Positions 9,401 to 16,841 of a stretch of DNA of 64,000 nt are shown here, piece after piece (within the stretch, counting starts at the first letter, position 1; each line of letters opens with the position of its first letter). A program made the translations under genes and the position numbers. Source of the DNA: Candidatus Zipacnadia bacterium (GTDB taxonomy: Bacteria > Armatimonadota > Zipacnadia > Zipacnadales > UBA5352); contig JALGSU010000002.1 of the NCBI GenBank assembly GCA_029821735.1, positions 186,001-250,000 of the forward strand. The letters run 5' to 3'. Below the pieces are notes generated by a model. The model ran no database searches. It saw only the letters and a program-made list of their open reading frames with translations, and was not told where the DNA came from.

Positions 9401-9617
9401 TCTCGAGACGAAGCAGCAGGAGGTCGCAGACATCTCGCAGGACGCCCCAGCCAAGGAAGATCTCAGCACACCGATGTCCGAAGCCGCCGATGAAATGATC
9501 AACACGCCGCGAACTTACGTGGCTGGTGAAGAGCCTGGACGGAACGATTTGTGCCCTTGCGGGTCAGGTAAGAAGTATAAGCACTGCTGCATGGGCAAGA
9601 ATGCACAGCCCAAATAG
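6408..9617 (+). CDS. secA: Preprotein translocase ATPase SecA
   Basis: 1069 residues, longer than the usual 850-950. SecA drives protein export through SecYEG. Visible: N-terminal FDPNEREL, Walker A MRTGEGKTLTA (residues ~114-124), YVENSQLGFDYLRDNM, DEAD-type IIDEVDSILIDEARTP, TGTARTEEAEF, VTIATNMAGRGVDIVLGG and RGRSGRQGDPG in the second nucleotide-binding domain, and a C-terminal zinc-binding motif NDLCPCGSGKKYKHCCMG. About 95 extra residues lie between SVETSEYIGSLL and GIPHNVLNAKQHE (roughly 7855-8142). The first 22 codons are an imperfect tandem duplication, so ATG 6441, with AGGAG four bases upstream, is an alternative start. Followed by prfB, a frequent secA neighbour. Confidence 0.97.
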   Translation: MAGFVGIVRSLMTGFVSIAKRIFDPNERELVSAWKQVQRINALEPEIEKLSDGALEGRAEHFRHRLAAGETLDDIMEEAFAVVREGSRRALGMRPFDVQLVGAIILHRGTVAEMRTGEGKTLTATLPLYLNALAGGGVHLVTTNDYLVRWQAEWMGELFSFLGLSCGYIQHSMPPQERRANYAKDITYVENSQLGFDYLRDNMAVRPENLVLPDLTYAIIDEVDSILIDEARTPLIISGMPEQSEQFYDEIDRIVKRLRGTTDQPEEGPDGKKVEPDADYMVDEKFHQASLTDRGQRAVEKALRIDNLTAPEYLEIKHHIDNSLKAHGLYHRDVGYVVKDGEVVIVDEFTGHMQPGRRYGDGLHQAIEAKEGVRVQSARQTVATITYQNFFKLYDKLAGMTGTARTEEAEFRELYGMSVITIPTNEPVARADSPDIVYKTQEAKYRGTVDEIMYMYVREQPVLVGSRSVETSEYIGSLLDPERLVHHALVAVLLEKLRDGDHDLSKGDVNEYRALLFTPLAEMKKSELNKIAREMGVDPDPAQPANVEAMLEHLGLSADDNDAKTMERYRRRLERVYGAGIPHNVLNAKQHEREGEIIAQAGAPGAVTIATNMAGRGVDIVLGGKPDDPAVKIRPQQYDHVKEIGGLHILGAERHESRRIDNQLRGRSGRQGDPGSSRFFVSLEDELMRLFGPDRFGMFLKGWPEDEAIEAKLVSKSIERAQEKVELRNFDMRKNTLKFDDVMNVQRTLIYDERRRVLMGEDLSDAVRELLAKTVTSFVAAPEHNPDVVADWVDGLNEVMRNLEMESEIPLVDMDPSEIEAALHEGLPGIETLLSAAELRDSLQGERTEAFEAAAEHLFMGRLYTDLAETVPGIEELIDREQTIEMNQQELSDYLVDRASELYDRKEQSVTPEVMRHIERSWLLRVIDARWMQHLKEMDYLREGIGLRAYGQRDPIIEYQKEAYTYFEGLLEHIARDVTKAVLLTEVEARPQERDMGNLETKQQEVADISQDAPAKEDLSTPMSEAADEMINTPRTYVAGEEPGRNDLCPCGSGKKYKHCCMGKNAQPK

Positions 9618-9653
9618 CGCAAAGCCGTAACCTGCCGACAGGAGAAAGCGAAC

Positions 9654-10767
9654 ATGTTACTGACGGACCTTAGCGAAGCCACTACTCAGCTTTCTGAGAC
9701 GCTCCAGACAGCGTGGGATCGTCTTTGACCTGGCCCGGCGCCAGGAAGCGTTAGCCGAACTTGAGAAGGCGACCGAGGAACCGGACTTCTGGGGCGACCC
9801 TGACGCAGCTCAGCAACACATGCAGAAGCTCACCGCAGCGCGCGCCAAACTTGACCCGTGGCAGGAACTGCGGGACGCCATCGCTGATCTCCATATCTTG
9901 GCCGAGATGGGGATCGAGGAGGATGACGACAGCATAGGCACAGAGGTGCAACGTGGCCTTGCGGAGGCGCGGCAGATGTTCGAGCGCCTGGAGTTGTCGG
10001 CCATGCTGTCGGGCAAGTATGACGACGCGAACGCGCTGCTCGTTGTGACCGCGGGCGCGGGCGGCACGGAAGCCTGTGACTGGGCAGCGATGTTGCTGGA
10101 CATGTATAAGTTCTGGGCCGAGAAGCGCGGCTATAAATTCGAGATGCTATCCTTCGTGGACGGTGACCAAGCGGGGTACCGGAACGTGACGGCGCGCATT
10201 CAGGGCTTGCAGGCGTACGGTTACCTGCGGGCTGAGGTGGGAGTGCACCGTCTGGTGCGCATCTCACCGTTTGACGCATCGAAGCGCCGACACACGAGTT
10301 TCGCATCGGTGGACGTCGCGCCTGAGATCACCGATGACGAAGAAGTGGATATTGACCCGACGGATCTGCGTGTGGATACGTATCGATCGAGCGGGGCGGG
10401 CGGCCAGCACGTCAACAAGACCGATTCGGCGGTGCGCATCACGCACATCCCGACTGGTATCGTGGCACAGTGTCAAAACGAACGAAGTCAGCACGCGAAC
10501 CGTCGTACAGCCATGACCATACTGCGCGCGCGGATCTACGAAGAGCAGGAACGCCAGCGCGAAGCAGAGATGGCTACATTGCGCGGCGAGCGCAAGGGTA
10601 TTGATTTTGGCAGCCAGATCAGGTCTTATGTTCTGCAGCCCTACAGGATGGTCAAGGATCACAGAACGGATGTGGAAGCCGGCGACGTGGACGCCGTGAT
10701 GCACGGCGACCTCGATCAGTTCATACGGCCCTTCCTGCTGGAGTTTGCCGGCAAACGGGGTGAGTAG
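9654..10767 (+). CDS. prfB: Peptide chain release factor 2, with programmed +1 frameshift
   Basis: RF2 recognises UAA and UGA stop codons and releases the finished peptide. Translation starts at ATG 9654 (GGAG upstream), reads 24 codons to CTT TGA at 9723-9728, then must slip +1, skipping 9726, to continue at GAC 9727 to the stop at 10765-10767. The joined product is 370 residues, normal for RF2. Visible motifs: GAGGTEACDWAAMLLDMY, the GGQ catalytic motif within SSGAGGQHVNKTDSAVR, and KGIDFGSQIRSYVLQPY. The tripeptide SPF in VRISPFD is the RF2 stop-codon-recognition motif. A caller that ignores the slip would start the gene wrongly at 9820. Next gene starts 2 bases after the stop. Confidence 0.96.
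9714..9729 (+). promoter_or_regulatory. prfB programmed +1 frameshift site
   Basis: Codons 21-25 read TGG GAT CGT CTT TGA followed by C, so the slippery CUU, the in-frame UGA and the 3' C match the known RF2 recoding site. The Shine-Dalgarno-like booster normally found three bases before CUU is weak here (TGGGAT in place of AGGGGG). Low RF2 levels would favour slippage, giving autoregulation. Confidence 0.9.
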
Positions 10768-10769
10768 TA

Positions 10770-11417
10770 ATGCTCAGGAGAATCGCAGTTAGAGACCTTG
10801 TGATAGCGACCATGTTAGTGGGCGCGGTGATCGTCTGGGCCGGGACAACCGGCTCTGAACTCACCAGCGCCAACGCTCAGAAGGAGGAGACGACCTTCGG
10901 GGACCTGACAGCGGACGCCCTGTGCAGCGCCGCAGGCACCACCGTTGCCTTTGTCCCGGCGGTCACCTTCAAGAGCGGCACCATCGCCACTGGCGACGTG
11001 ACGGTCGAGCAGGTTAGCGCCCTGCTGACCCAGCCCACGGAGGACTGGGCGGTCGTGAAGCTCACCGGCGCACAACTCGGGCGAGCGCTTGAGCGCAGCG
11101 TCTCACGTGCACCCATGCCCAACGCGGGCTTCCTGCAGGTCTCCGGAATCACACTAACCTACAACCCTAACAACCCTCGGGATTCTCGCATCGTGTCACT
11201 GACCGTCAGCGGCCGCGAAGTTAGCGCGGCCACCGGTTACGAGGTGGCCATGCCGCTGTCGCTGGCCAAAGGCGGCTCCGGTTACTTCCAGATATTCGGT
11301 GAGGACGACATCGTGCGGACCGGCGAAGATCAGATGGCTGCGTTGATCGTGCGCTACGTGGACGCGCGCGACTCGGTCAACTACACCGGGCAGGGGCGCA
11401 TCGTCGTCGGAGAGTAA
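10770..11417 (+). CDS. Exported stand-alone 5'-nucleotidase C-terminal domain protein
   Basis: 215 residues. An N-terminal hydrophobic segment (LVIATMLVGAVIVWAG, residues ~10-25) looks like a signal peptide or anchor. The remainder resembles the C-terminal substrate-binding domain of UshA-type 5'-nucleotidases: FGDLTADALCSAAG, VAFVPAVTFKSGTIATGDVT, then VVKLTGAQLGRALERSVS and GFLQVSGITLTYNP. The metallophosphoesterase domain that normally precedes it is absent, and no partner is nearby, so catalysis is doubtful; it may only bind nucleotides or other ligands. The start is 2 bases after the prfB stop, implying a shared transcript. The family call is moderately sure; the function is unknown. Confidence 0.65.
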   Translation: MLRRIAVRDLVIATMLVGAVIVWAGTTGSELTSANAQKEETTFGDLTADALCSAAGTTVAFVPAVTFKSGTIATGDVTVEQVSALLTQPTEDWAVVKLTGAQLGRALERSVSRAPMPNAGFLQVSGITLTYNPNNPRDSRIVSLTVSGREVSAATGYEVAMPLSLAKGGSGYFQIFGEDDIVRTGEDQMAALIVRYVDARDSVNYTGQGRIVVGE

Positions 11418-11437
11418 GCCACACGTCGATCAGCTCA

Positions 11438-11464
11438 CGGGTCGGGCGCAGTGCGTCCGGCCCG
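11438..11464. terminator. Hairpin between convergent genes
   Basis: CGGGTCGGGCGC and GCGTCCGGCCCG pair over 12 bp with two G-U pairs and a 3-base loop. It lies 20 bases after the nucleotidase-domain gene and 24 bases before the end of the minus-strand DUF4129 gene, so it may serve both directions. No clear U tract. Confidence 0.5.
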
Positions 11465-11487
11465 TTGCCGTGTACGCACGCGAGCCA

Positions 11488-13623
11488 TCAGCGGCCGCGG
11501 GCTTCAGCCAAGCGATCCCTCATCAGACGCCACGTCTCCTGTGCGCCCGCGACCTGGACGGCCGTCACTTCACGCGGACTGTAGGTGGCCAGAACGTAGG
11601 CACGCGTCAGGCGTTCGGCGGCCCGTTCCGGCAAGAGTTCGTGGCGTGGAATTGCGCGCAGGAACTCGAGAGCCGTCTGGTCGTCAGCCCGGGCGAAGCC
11701 CTGGCTATCCATGTAGGCCTGAAAGGCGCGGTACACGTAGTCGATCACCTGCGCGGGCTCGAGATCGTCCGCCAGGCCACGAGCGAAGATGTCGACGAAC
11801 GGATCCGCTGGCAAGCCTGAAGCGGCCCTTGCTCCCCGCGTGCGGAACCCTATATTGCTGAGCAGCGCCAAGAAGCGGACCACTGCTCGACCGATGGCGG
11901 CGGCGAAGTATCCCGGAATGAGCAACAGCCAGCGCAGAACCGCCAGCACCCGGTGGCGATGCGAGACCAGGAAGAAGAGAACCGCCGCTGCGGCCAGCGC
12001 CGCCAGGATCCACAGAATGATACGGGCCACGCCACTGGTGTCGGGGGGCTGTGGCTGACGAGGCTGCTGGCTCTCGCGCTCGGACCGCGCCTGCTCCGCG
12101 TCTTCGCCTGAGTCTGTGCCCTCTCCGTCGCTTTCGGCCTCTCCCTCGCCACCTGAGGACCTGTCGCCGCCTTCGCCCCCCTCCTCATCGCCCTCTGCAG
12201 CCGCTTGCTCACCACGATCTTCTTCAGTTCGTTCCGGGGCCTGACCATCCGGGCTATCGGGTGCTTCATCATGCGGGACCACATCCTCCCCCGGTTCGTC
12301 ATCCTTCGGGGGAGTGCCCGCCGTGCCAGCGCTGTCTTCATCGCCATCTTCCCCGCTTCCGCTGCTCTCGTCGCCCCCCGGGGTGCTCTGCTCGCCACGC
12401 TCATCGCCGGCTCGTTCCGCACCTTGACCTTCCCGGCCACGCGACGCGTCACCACGCCTGCCCCGACCCTCGGCCGGTTCACTATTGCCACGCGGCGCAT
12501 TCCCACTTCTGCCGCCATCCGCCCTGCTATCCTCGGAGCTCGCGCCTCCGTCCGCGCCCTGCGCGGTACCCTGCTCACCGCGCTCATCGTCAGCACGTCC
12601 CACGCGCTCATCGTCGCGGCCACCGGGTGCGTCGCCGCGCCTGCCCATCCCCTCGGTCGGGCCCTGGTCAACGCCGCGTCGCCCGGAATCAGAAAGCCAG
12701 GAGGGTCTCTGCAGAACCATGCGCTCCCGAGCTTCGGCTATTTCGCGGGGCATGACGGCGGCGAATATCACGATGGCGGCAACGATGGCGGTGCTGGCGA
12801 CGATCCACGCGGGAGTGACGGCAGGCGACAATGAGATGCCCCGGCGACGCACGCTCATGCGCAGCGCGGACAGATTCGTCAGCGCCAGCAGCAGTAGCGC
12901 GAAGAGCACGTAGAGCGACATGCAGATGAATGCCATCCGCGCGTGCTCGCGCTCGGCGCCCACAGTGCGCTGACCGACTGCGAAGAGCAGCAGTGCCGCC
13001 AGCGACACCCACAGGACCAACCTGCCGGGGTGGCGCGGCCGCACCTGTGCGCTGTCGACCGGGGCCTCGGGCTTGTCCTCCTGGTCGGGATACTGCCACT
13101 CATCCGCGAGCAGTGACCACAGGCCACCCTCGAGTTGCGTCTCAACGTTCTCCTCCAGAGTTGCCTCGCGCGTGACGGCAGTGGCTGCCCACCATATCAG
13201 ACCGACCATGGCCCAATTGAAGATCAGCGCCGTCGTCCGATCGGCCGCGCCGCCGTACATGGGGCCGAGCTGACCCGTATAGACCCAGACGAAGAGGCCT
13301 ATCGACCCCGCCAGCAGTGCAGAGTAGTAACCCGCGATCGCTGCCCCACCATACTTCGTGCGTATGCGGGCAATGCCGATAGTGGCCAGCAGGAACCAGA
13401 CGACCACCCAGCGCAACGGCCCGACCGACGCCCCTCCGGACAACACAGTGCGCACCTCGATCAGGTAGTAGACCAAGCTGCCCAAGAGACCGAAGACCCC
13501 CAGCGGGATCGCGATCTCGGTAAGCCAGTCGAAATCCAAACTGACCGGTCGATCCTCCAAATCGGGCGTCTCGCTGGTGGCGGGCGGCGTCGGGGTGCGC
13601 GGGGTTTCAGAAGCCGATGGCAC
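11488..13623 (-). CDS. Multi-pass membrane protein with DUF4129-type C-terminus
   Basis: About 711 residues from GTG 13623 (GAGG nine bases upstream; an upstream GTG at 13656 is possible). Architecture: six or seven hydrophobic helices in the first ~290 residues, a long hydrophilic Gly/Glu/Asp/Arg-rich linker (residues ~315-530), one more helix (IILWILAALAAAAVLFFLV), then a DUF4129-like cytoplasmic tail with DYVYRAFQAYMDSQGFARADD and YSPREVT. Such proteins are usually found with MoxR ATPases and DUF58 proteins, exactly the two genes upstream, sometimes with a transglutaminase domain, which is missing here. The role of the system is not well established; it is thought to act in envelope-related chaperoning or assembly. 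Confidence 0.7.
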   Translation of the reverse strand: MPSASETPRTPTPPATSETPDLEDRPVSLDFDWLTEIAIPLGVFGLLGSLVYYLIEVRTVLSGGASVGPLRWVVVWFLLATIGIARIRTKYGGAAIAGYYSALLAGSIGLFVWVYTGQLGPMYGGAADRTTALIFNWAMVGLIWWAATAVTREATLEENVETQLEGGLWSLLADEWQYPDQEDKPEAPVDSAQVRPRHPGRLVLWVSLAALLLFAVGQRTVGAEREHARMAFICMSLYVLFALLLLALTNLSALRMSVRRRGISLSPAVTPAWIVASTAIVAAIVIFAAVMPREIAEARERMVLQRPSWLSDSGRRGVDQGPTEGMGRRGDAPGGRDDERVGRADDERGEQGTAQGADGGASSEDSRADGGRSGNAPRGNSEPAEGRGRRGDASRGREGQGAERAGDERGEQSTPGGDESSGSGEDGDEDSAGTAGTPPKDDEPGEDVVPHDEAPDSPDGQAPERTEEDRGEQAAAEGDEEGGEGGDRSSGGEGEAESDGEGTDSGEDAEQARSERESQQPRQPQPPDTSGVARIILWILAALAAAAVLFFLVSHRHRVLAVLRWLLLIPGYFAAAIGRAVVRFLALLSNIGFRTRGARAASGLPADPFVDIFARGLADDLEPAQVIDYVYRAFQAYMDSQGFARADDQTALEFLRAIPRHELLPERAAERLTRAYVLATYSPREVTAVQVAGAQETWRLMRDRLAEARGR
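12045..12690 (-). repeat. Low-complexity linker with degenerate internal repeats
   Basis: The linker of the DUF4129 protein repeats a charged unit. Versions include ADDERGEQGTAQG, AGDERGEQSTPGG and EEDRGEQAAAEG, each preceded by Arg/Gly-rich text. The copies are imperfect, so slippage expansion followed by divergence is likely. Confidence 0.6.
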
Positions 13624-13771
13624 TGAGATCAGCCTCGCTTCCCACGTGCAGCACACGCACGCCCGCAGACTCGAGCGCGCCCCGCGCCTGAGCGTAGCCG
13701 GTCGGGTTATCGATGAAGACCACGGTCAGCGTAAAGCCGGAGTTGCGGAGGCCCACGAGCGCTCCGAGCCG
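13607..13771 (-). pseudogene. Displaced C-terminal end of the DUF58 gene (frameshift)
   Basis: In a frame shifted relative to the upstream DUF58 reading frame, this stretch encodes RLGALVGLRNSGFTLTVVF, then IDNPTGYAQARGALESAGVR and VLHVGSEADLSAIGF. That is the Rossmann-like end expected for DUF58 proteins. The main frame instead runs into ERSWASATPALR and stops at 13726. One missing base near GTGGTGGTCGG (about 13765-13775) would explain this. The fragment overlaps the start of the DUF4129 gene. Confidence 0.6.
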
Positions 13772-14817
13772 ACCACCACGGTGGCGCAGTCCCGAGGCCA
13801 ACTCTCGTACTCTTCGGCGATGAGTTGCGCGGTGGTGAGTGCGTCGGAGAGGCGCAGTCGCGCCAGGGAGCGCATCAGCAGCAGAAGTTGGTGCTCGCCG
13901 CGACGCACCGGGATATGCACGGGCGTGAGGCGTTCGGTCCGCTCGCGTCGGGCGAGCAGTTGGTGGATACGCTGGCGCGTGGGGGCGGCCACGCTCTGGT
14001 GATTATCCGGGATGATGTCGGACGCGTCTCCCCCGTTCGTGATGAAGCCAACCTGCTGCTTGCGGTCGACCAGGTGCGCCGCGATTGAGGCCACGGTGGT
14101 GACCGCCAGTTCAGCGCGGTCCGGGTCGCCGGTGTCCCACGCGGCGCGCCCAAAGTCCAGAACCAGATTCGCGCCGATGAGCGTGTGGATGCGACGTAGC
14201 GGATCGCCACGGTGATACTCGCGCACACCGGCCAGACGCGTGGGATCCTCGGTCAACCGGCGCTTGACGACGGTCTCACCTATGGGCCGATTGGTGGGAA
14301 TCGCGTAGCGCTCAAGCGGAACAATGCGCGGGTAGACGGTCAGGTAGAGCGGGCTCTCCCCGGTGGCGAAACGCCGATTCAGCCCGAAGAAATCGCCGGT
14401 CTCGTGCAGCACGGGCCCCACGCGGTAGTAGCCCCGACGCGCGCAGTTGATGCGGTATTGCAGCCGTGTCGAGGCGGATGGCATCAGCAACGTTGCGCGC
14501 GCAGTCGAGCCCCCGGTCTTCAGCCCGTCCGGGACCAGGTCCTCGGTAATGAGCCACAGCGTGGGCAGCACCTTGTTGTTGCGCACGGAGACGGTGACGA
14601 TCAGGTCCTCATCGATTTCGGCGTCACGGCGGGTCATGTGCCGCTCGGTCTGCAGCCCGTCAAGCGCCGACCAGGTCATGATGTATGACACGAGACTGAC
14701 CGCGCCGACCGCATACAGCGCGAAGGCGAAGAAGCTGATACGCATGGTGATGGCCGCGACCAGGAAGCCCGCTGCAGCCACGCCCAGGATGACACGCTGC
14801 CAGTTGATCTCGCTCAT
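13726..14817 (-). CDS. DUF58 (vWA-like) protein, probably frameshifted and internally deleted
   Basis: 363 residues in the main frame. Two N-terminal helices (VILGVAAAGFLVAAI and FFAFALYAVGAVSLVSYIM) precede a beta-rich region and the DUF58 signature GVREYHRGDPLRRIH. In typical DUF58 proteins this is followed by WKAxARTG and about 20 further residues before the vWA-like domain; here it jumps straight to TLIGANLVLDFGRAAW, an apparent in-frame deletion near 14180. The C-terminus is then lost to a frameshift near 13770, with the missing end readable in another frame down to 13607. MoxR is 33 bases upstream and the DUF4129 gene downstream, an arrangement in which DUF58 proteins are normally intact. 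Confidence 0.75.
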   Translation of the reverse strand: MSEINWQRVILGVAAAGFLVAAITMRISFFAFALYAVGAVSLVSYIMTWSALDGLQTERHMTRRDAEIDEDLIVTVSVRNNKVLPTLWLITEDLVPDGLKTGGSTARATLLMPSASTRLQYRINCARRGYYRVGPVLHETGDFFGLNRRFATGESPLYLTVYPRIVPLERYAIPTNRPIGETVVKRRLTEDPTRLAGVREYHRGDPLRRIHTLIGANLVLDFGRAAWDTGDPDRAELAVTTVASIAAHLVDRKQQVGFITNGGDASDIIPDNHQSVAAPTRQRIHQLLARRERTERLTPVHIPVRRGEHQLLLLMRSLARLRLSDALTTAQLIAEEYESWPRDCATVVVGSERSWASATPALR

Positions 14818-14850
14818 GCGCAGCCCCGGTGTTCTTGCGGAGACCGAGCG

Positions 14851-15795
14851 TCAGTCTTTCTCGACGGGAGCCGGAACGGAGGAGACAATGTCGTCCACGA
14901 TCTGCTCGGCAGTGCGCCCTCGCAGGCGCGCCTCCGAGCCGACGATCATGCGATGGCACAGGATCGGCTCAGCCACGTACTTGACGTCATCGGGGATCAC
15001 GAACTCGCGATTCTCCAGCGCCGCCAAAGCCTGCGAGGCACGGTAGATGGCGATCGACGCGCGAGGACTTGCCCCGAGAGCCAGCTCCTCATGCCGCCGC
15101 GTGCCGTGCACGATGCGGACGAGATACTGGCGCACCTTTTCGTGGACGAAGACCTCGCGGATGGCATCCTGCGCGGCGACCAGTTCATCGGCCGACGCGA
15201 CCGGCTCCAGATCATCGAGCGGATGGCCGTCCTTGAGGCGCTCTAGGAGTTCGTTCTCATCAGTGAACGACGGGTAGCCGATCGACAGTCGCATCAGGAA
15301 GCGGTCAAGCTGGGCCTCGGGCAGCGGGAAAGTGCCCTCATGTTCGATGGGGTTTTGCGTGGCGATCACGATGAAGGGCTCGGCGAGTTCATACGTGGTG
15401 CCGTCGACGGTCACCTGGCTCTCGGCCATGCACTCAAGCAGAGCCGCCTGCGCGCGCGGGGTGGCACGGTTGAGTTCGTCGGCGAGCACGACCTGGTTCA
15501 TGGCGGGCCCGGGCTGGAACTCGAAACTTGTCGTCTTCTGGTTGAACACGGACACGCCGGTGATGTCCGAGGGCAGCAGGTCGGGGGTGCACTGTATGCG
15601 GCCAAAGGTGCAGCCGAGCGACGTCGCCAGCGAGCGCGCCAGCATGGTCTTGGCCACGCCCGGCACGTCCTCAAGCAGAACGTGGCCATCGCACAGAAGT
15701 GCCACCAGCGTCAGACGCACTGGCCGGCGCTTCCCCACGATGACCTTCTCAATATTATCGATGATGCGCTTGCTCAGCGCCGCTACGTCTGCCAC
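14851..15795 (-). CDS. MoxR-family AAA+ ATPase
   Basis: 314 residues, standard MoxR length, cytoplasmic. Walker A is VLLEDVPGVAKTMLAR (residues ~39-54), Walker B VVLADELNRATP, then ALLECMAESQVTVDG, sensor 1 IATQNPIEHEGTFPLPEAQL and the MoxR-typical LDRFLMRLSIGYP. Residues 240-290 contain the lid signature LGASPRASIAIYRASQ. MoxR proteins are thought to act as chaperones on vWA-containing (DUF58) partners, which matches the next gene. GTG start with GGAGGAG nine bases upstream. All the key ATPase residues are present, so this gene looks functional even though its partner looks damaged. Confidence 0.93.
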   Translation of the reverse strand: MADVAALSKRIIDNIEKVIVGKRRPVRLTLVALLCDGHVLLEDVPGVAKTMLARSLATSLGCTFGRIQCTPDLLPSDITGVSVFNQKTTSFEFQPGPAMNQVVLADELNRATPRAQAALLECMAESQVTVDGTTYELAEPFIVIATQNPIEHEGTFPLPEAQLDRFLMRLSIGYPSFTDENELLERLKDGHPLDDLEPVASADELVAAQDAIREVFVHEKVRQYLVRIVHGTRRHEELALGASPRASIAIYRASQALAALENREFVIPDDVKYVAEPILCHRMIVGSEARLRGRTAEQIVDDIVSSVPAPVEKD

Positions 15796-15909
15796 GTCGC
15801 GTCACTCCTCCCGGAAATCCGGCCGCTGCGATGGCGCCGGACACTTCGCGTCGAGACATCATCACTTCTCTTGATCGCAGAGGCAAGCTGCGTGCCGCAC
15901 GATGGCGCC

Positions 15910-16257
15910 TCAGTAGCGAGCGAACATCGTGAGCGACATCGGCAAGCCCAAGCAGATCACCACACCCAACAGCGTCAGCATCGAGGAGGTGAACCAATGG
16001 ACGCCGGAACGTGATGCTGTGAGCACCAGAACCGCGCTCAAAGCGCTGACCATCAACGTGGCCCACTTCGCCAGGTGCAATGAAAGCAAGTCCGATGAGG
16101 ACTGCCTCAGGTCATACTCCTCAACGGCCCGCGCGCTGCACGGCACGTCGAACATGATCCTCCCCCATGTTATAGGCGGGACCACAACACCCGCAACTGC
16201 AGCGAATGCCAGACCACACCAGAACAGCCCAGGATACCGGCAACGGAGGTATCTCAT
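15910..16257 (-). CDS. Small membrane protein of unknown function
   Basis: 115 residues with three hydrophobic segments: LFWCGLAFAAVAGVVVPPI, LAKWATLMVSALSAVLVLTA and SMLTLLGVVICLGLPMSL. Between the first two is a polar loop containing the only charged cluster (SARAVEEYDLRQSSSD). ATG 16257 is preceded by GGGAG at a good distance. It sits between a TM-anchored hypothetical and the MoxR gene on the same strand. I do not recognise a family. Confidence 0.6.
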   Translation of the reverse strand: MRYLRCRYPGLFWCGLAFAAVAGVVVPPITWGRIMFDVPCSARAVEEYDLRQSSSDLLSLHLAKWATLMVSALSAVLVLTASRSGVHWFTSSMLTLLGVVICLGLPMSLTMFARY

Positions 16258-16289
16258 GCCAAGCCACTCCCTGTCACCATGGCTCTTAC

Positions 16290-16841
16290 CTACTGCACTA
16301 TGTAAAGATAGACGATGGCCGCTTCCTCATCATCCATGTTCGCCAGAGCGGCAACATCCCACTCTCCGAGCGTGCGGGTCACAGTTGAGGCCGAGAGGAA
16401 GCTCTTAGCGCCATCGGGGTGCCAGCCCTCAATATTGTGCCCGAAGAAGTGCCCATAGGAATCCTGCATTGAGCGCGATTCTGATGTCGCGTCGCCGAAG
16501 GGTGAATTGGTGAGCAACTGCCGGGCGGCCTCTGACGGCATCTCGAGCACGGCCCAAGCGCTTCTGCCCTGGCTCGCCGCGGGTGCGCTGTAGCGAGCAT
16601 TCACCAAGGTGGTGCCAGCGGGGAACTGAACATCAGTCAGCGCCTCAAGACCGGCAAGCGAACCGATCGCCACCGTATTATCGAGGCCGCGTGGGCTCGC
16701 GATCGCCGTGAGAACGCTGACGGCAAGCACGGCGCATCCCGCGAGCATGAACTTGGCCGCCAGGGGCGTCCGCTGCCACTCATTACTGCCGTCAACCGTC
16801 AAGCCACACGCCTCCCGCTCGTCTACGCCCTCCCGATCCAC
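16290..16841 (-). CDS. Membrane-anchored hypothetical protein
   Basis: 183 residues from GTG 16841, overlapping the end of the upstream gene by 19 bases. One hydrophobic segment near residues 29-48 (LAAKFMLAGCAVLAVSVLTA) suggests an N-terminal anchor; the remaining ~130 residues would be outside the membrane and contain no Cys. The C-terminal part has HFFGHNIEGWHPDGAKSF and an acidic DDEEAAIVYLYIVQ end. The translational overlap suggests co-expression with the uronate-isomerase-like gene. No family recognised. Confidence 0.55.
   Translation of the reverse strand: MDREGVDEREACGLTVDGSNEWQRTPLAAKFMLAGCAVLAVSVLTAIASPRGLDNTVAIGSLAGLEALTDVQFPAGTTLVNARYSAPAASQGRSAWAVLEMPSEAARQLLTNSPFGDATSESRSMQDSYGHFFGHNIEGWHPDGAKSFLSASTVTRTLGEWDVAALANMDDEEAAIVYLYIVQ

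Noticed and set aside
9820..10767. RF2 as a gene starting at ATG 9820
   Set aside because: The upstream 24-codon start, the CTT TGA C slip site and the conserved N-terminal residues show that the true start is at 9654 with a +1 slip.
12045..12690. Repetitive stretch considered as a CRISPR array
   Set aside because: Repeats are imperfect, in frame and encode a low-complexity linker; there are no regular spacers.
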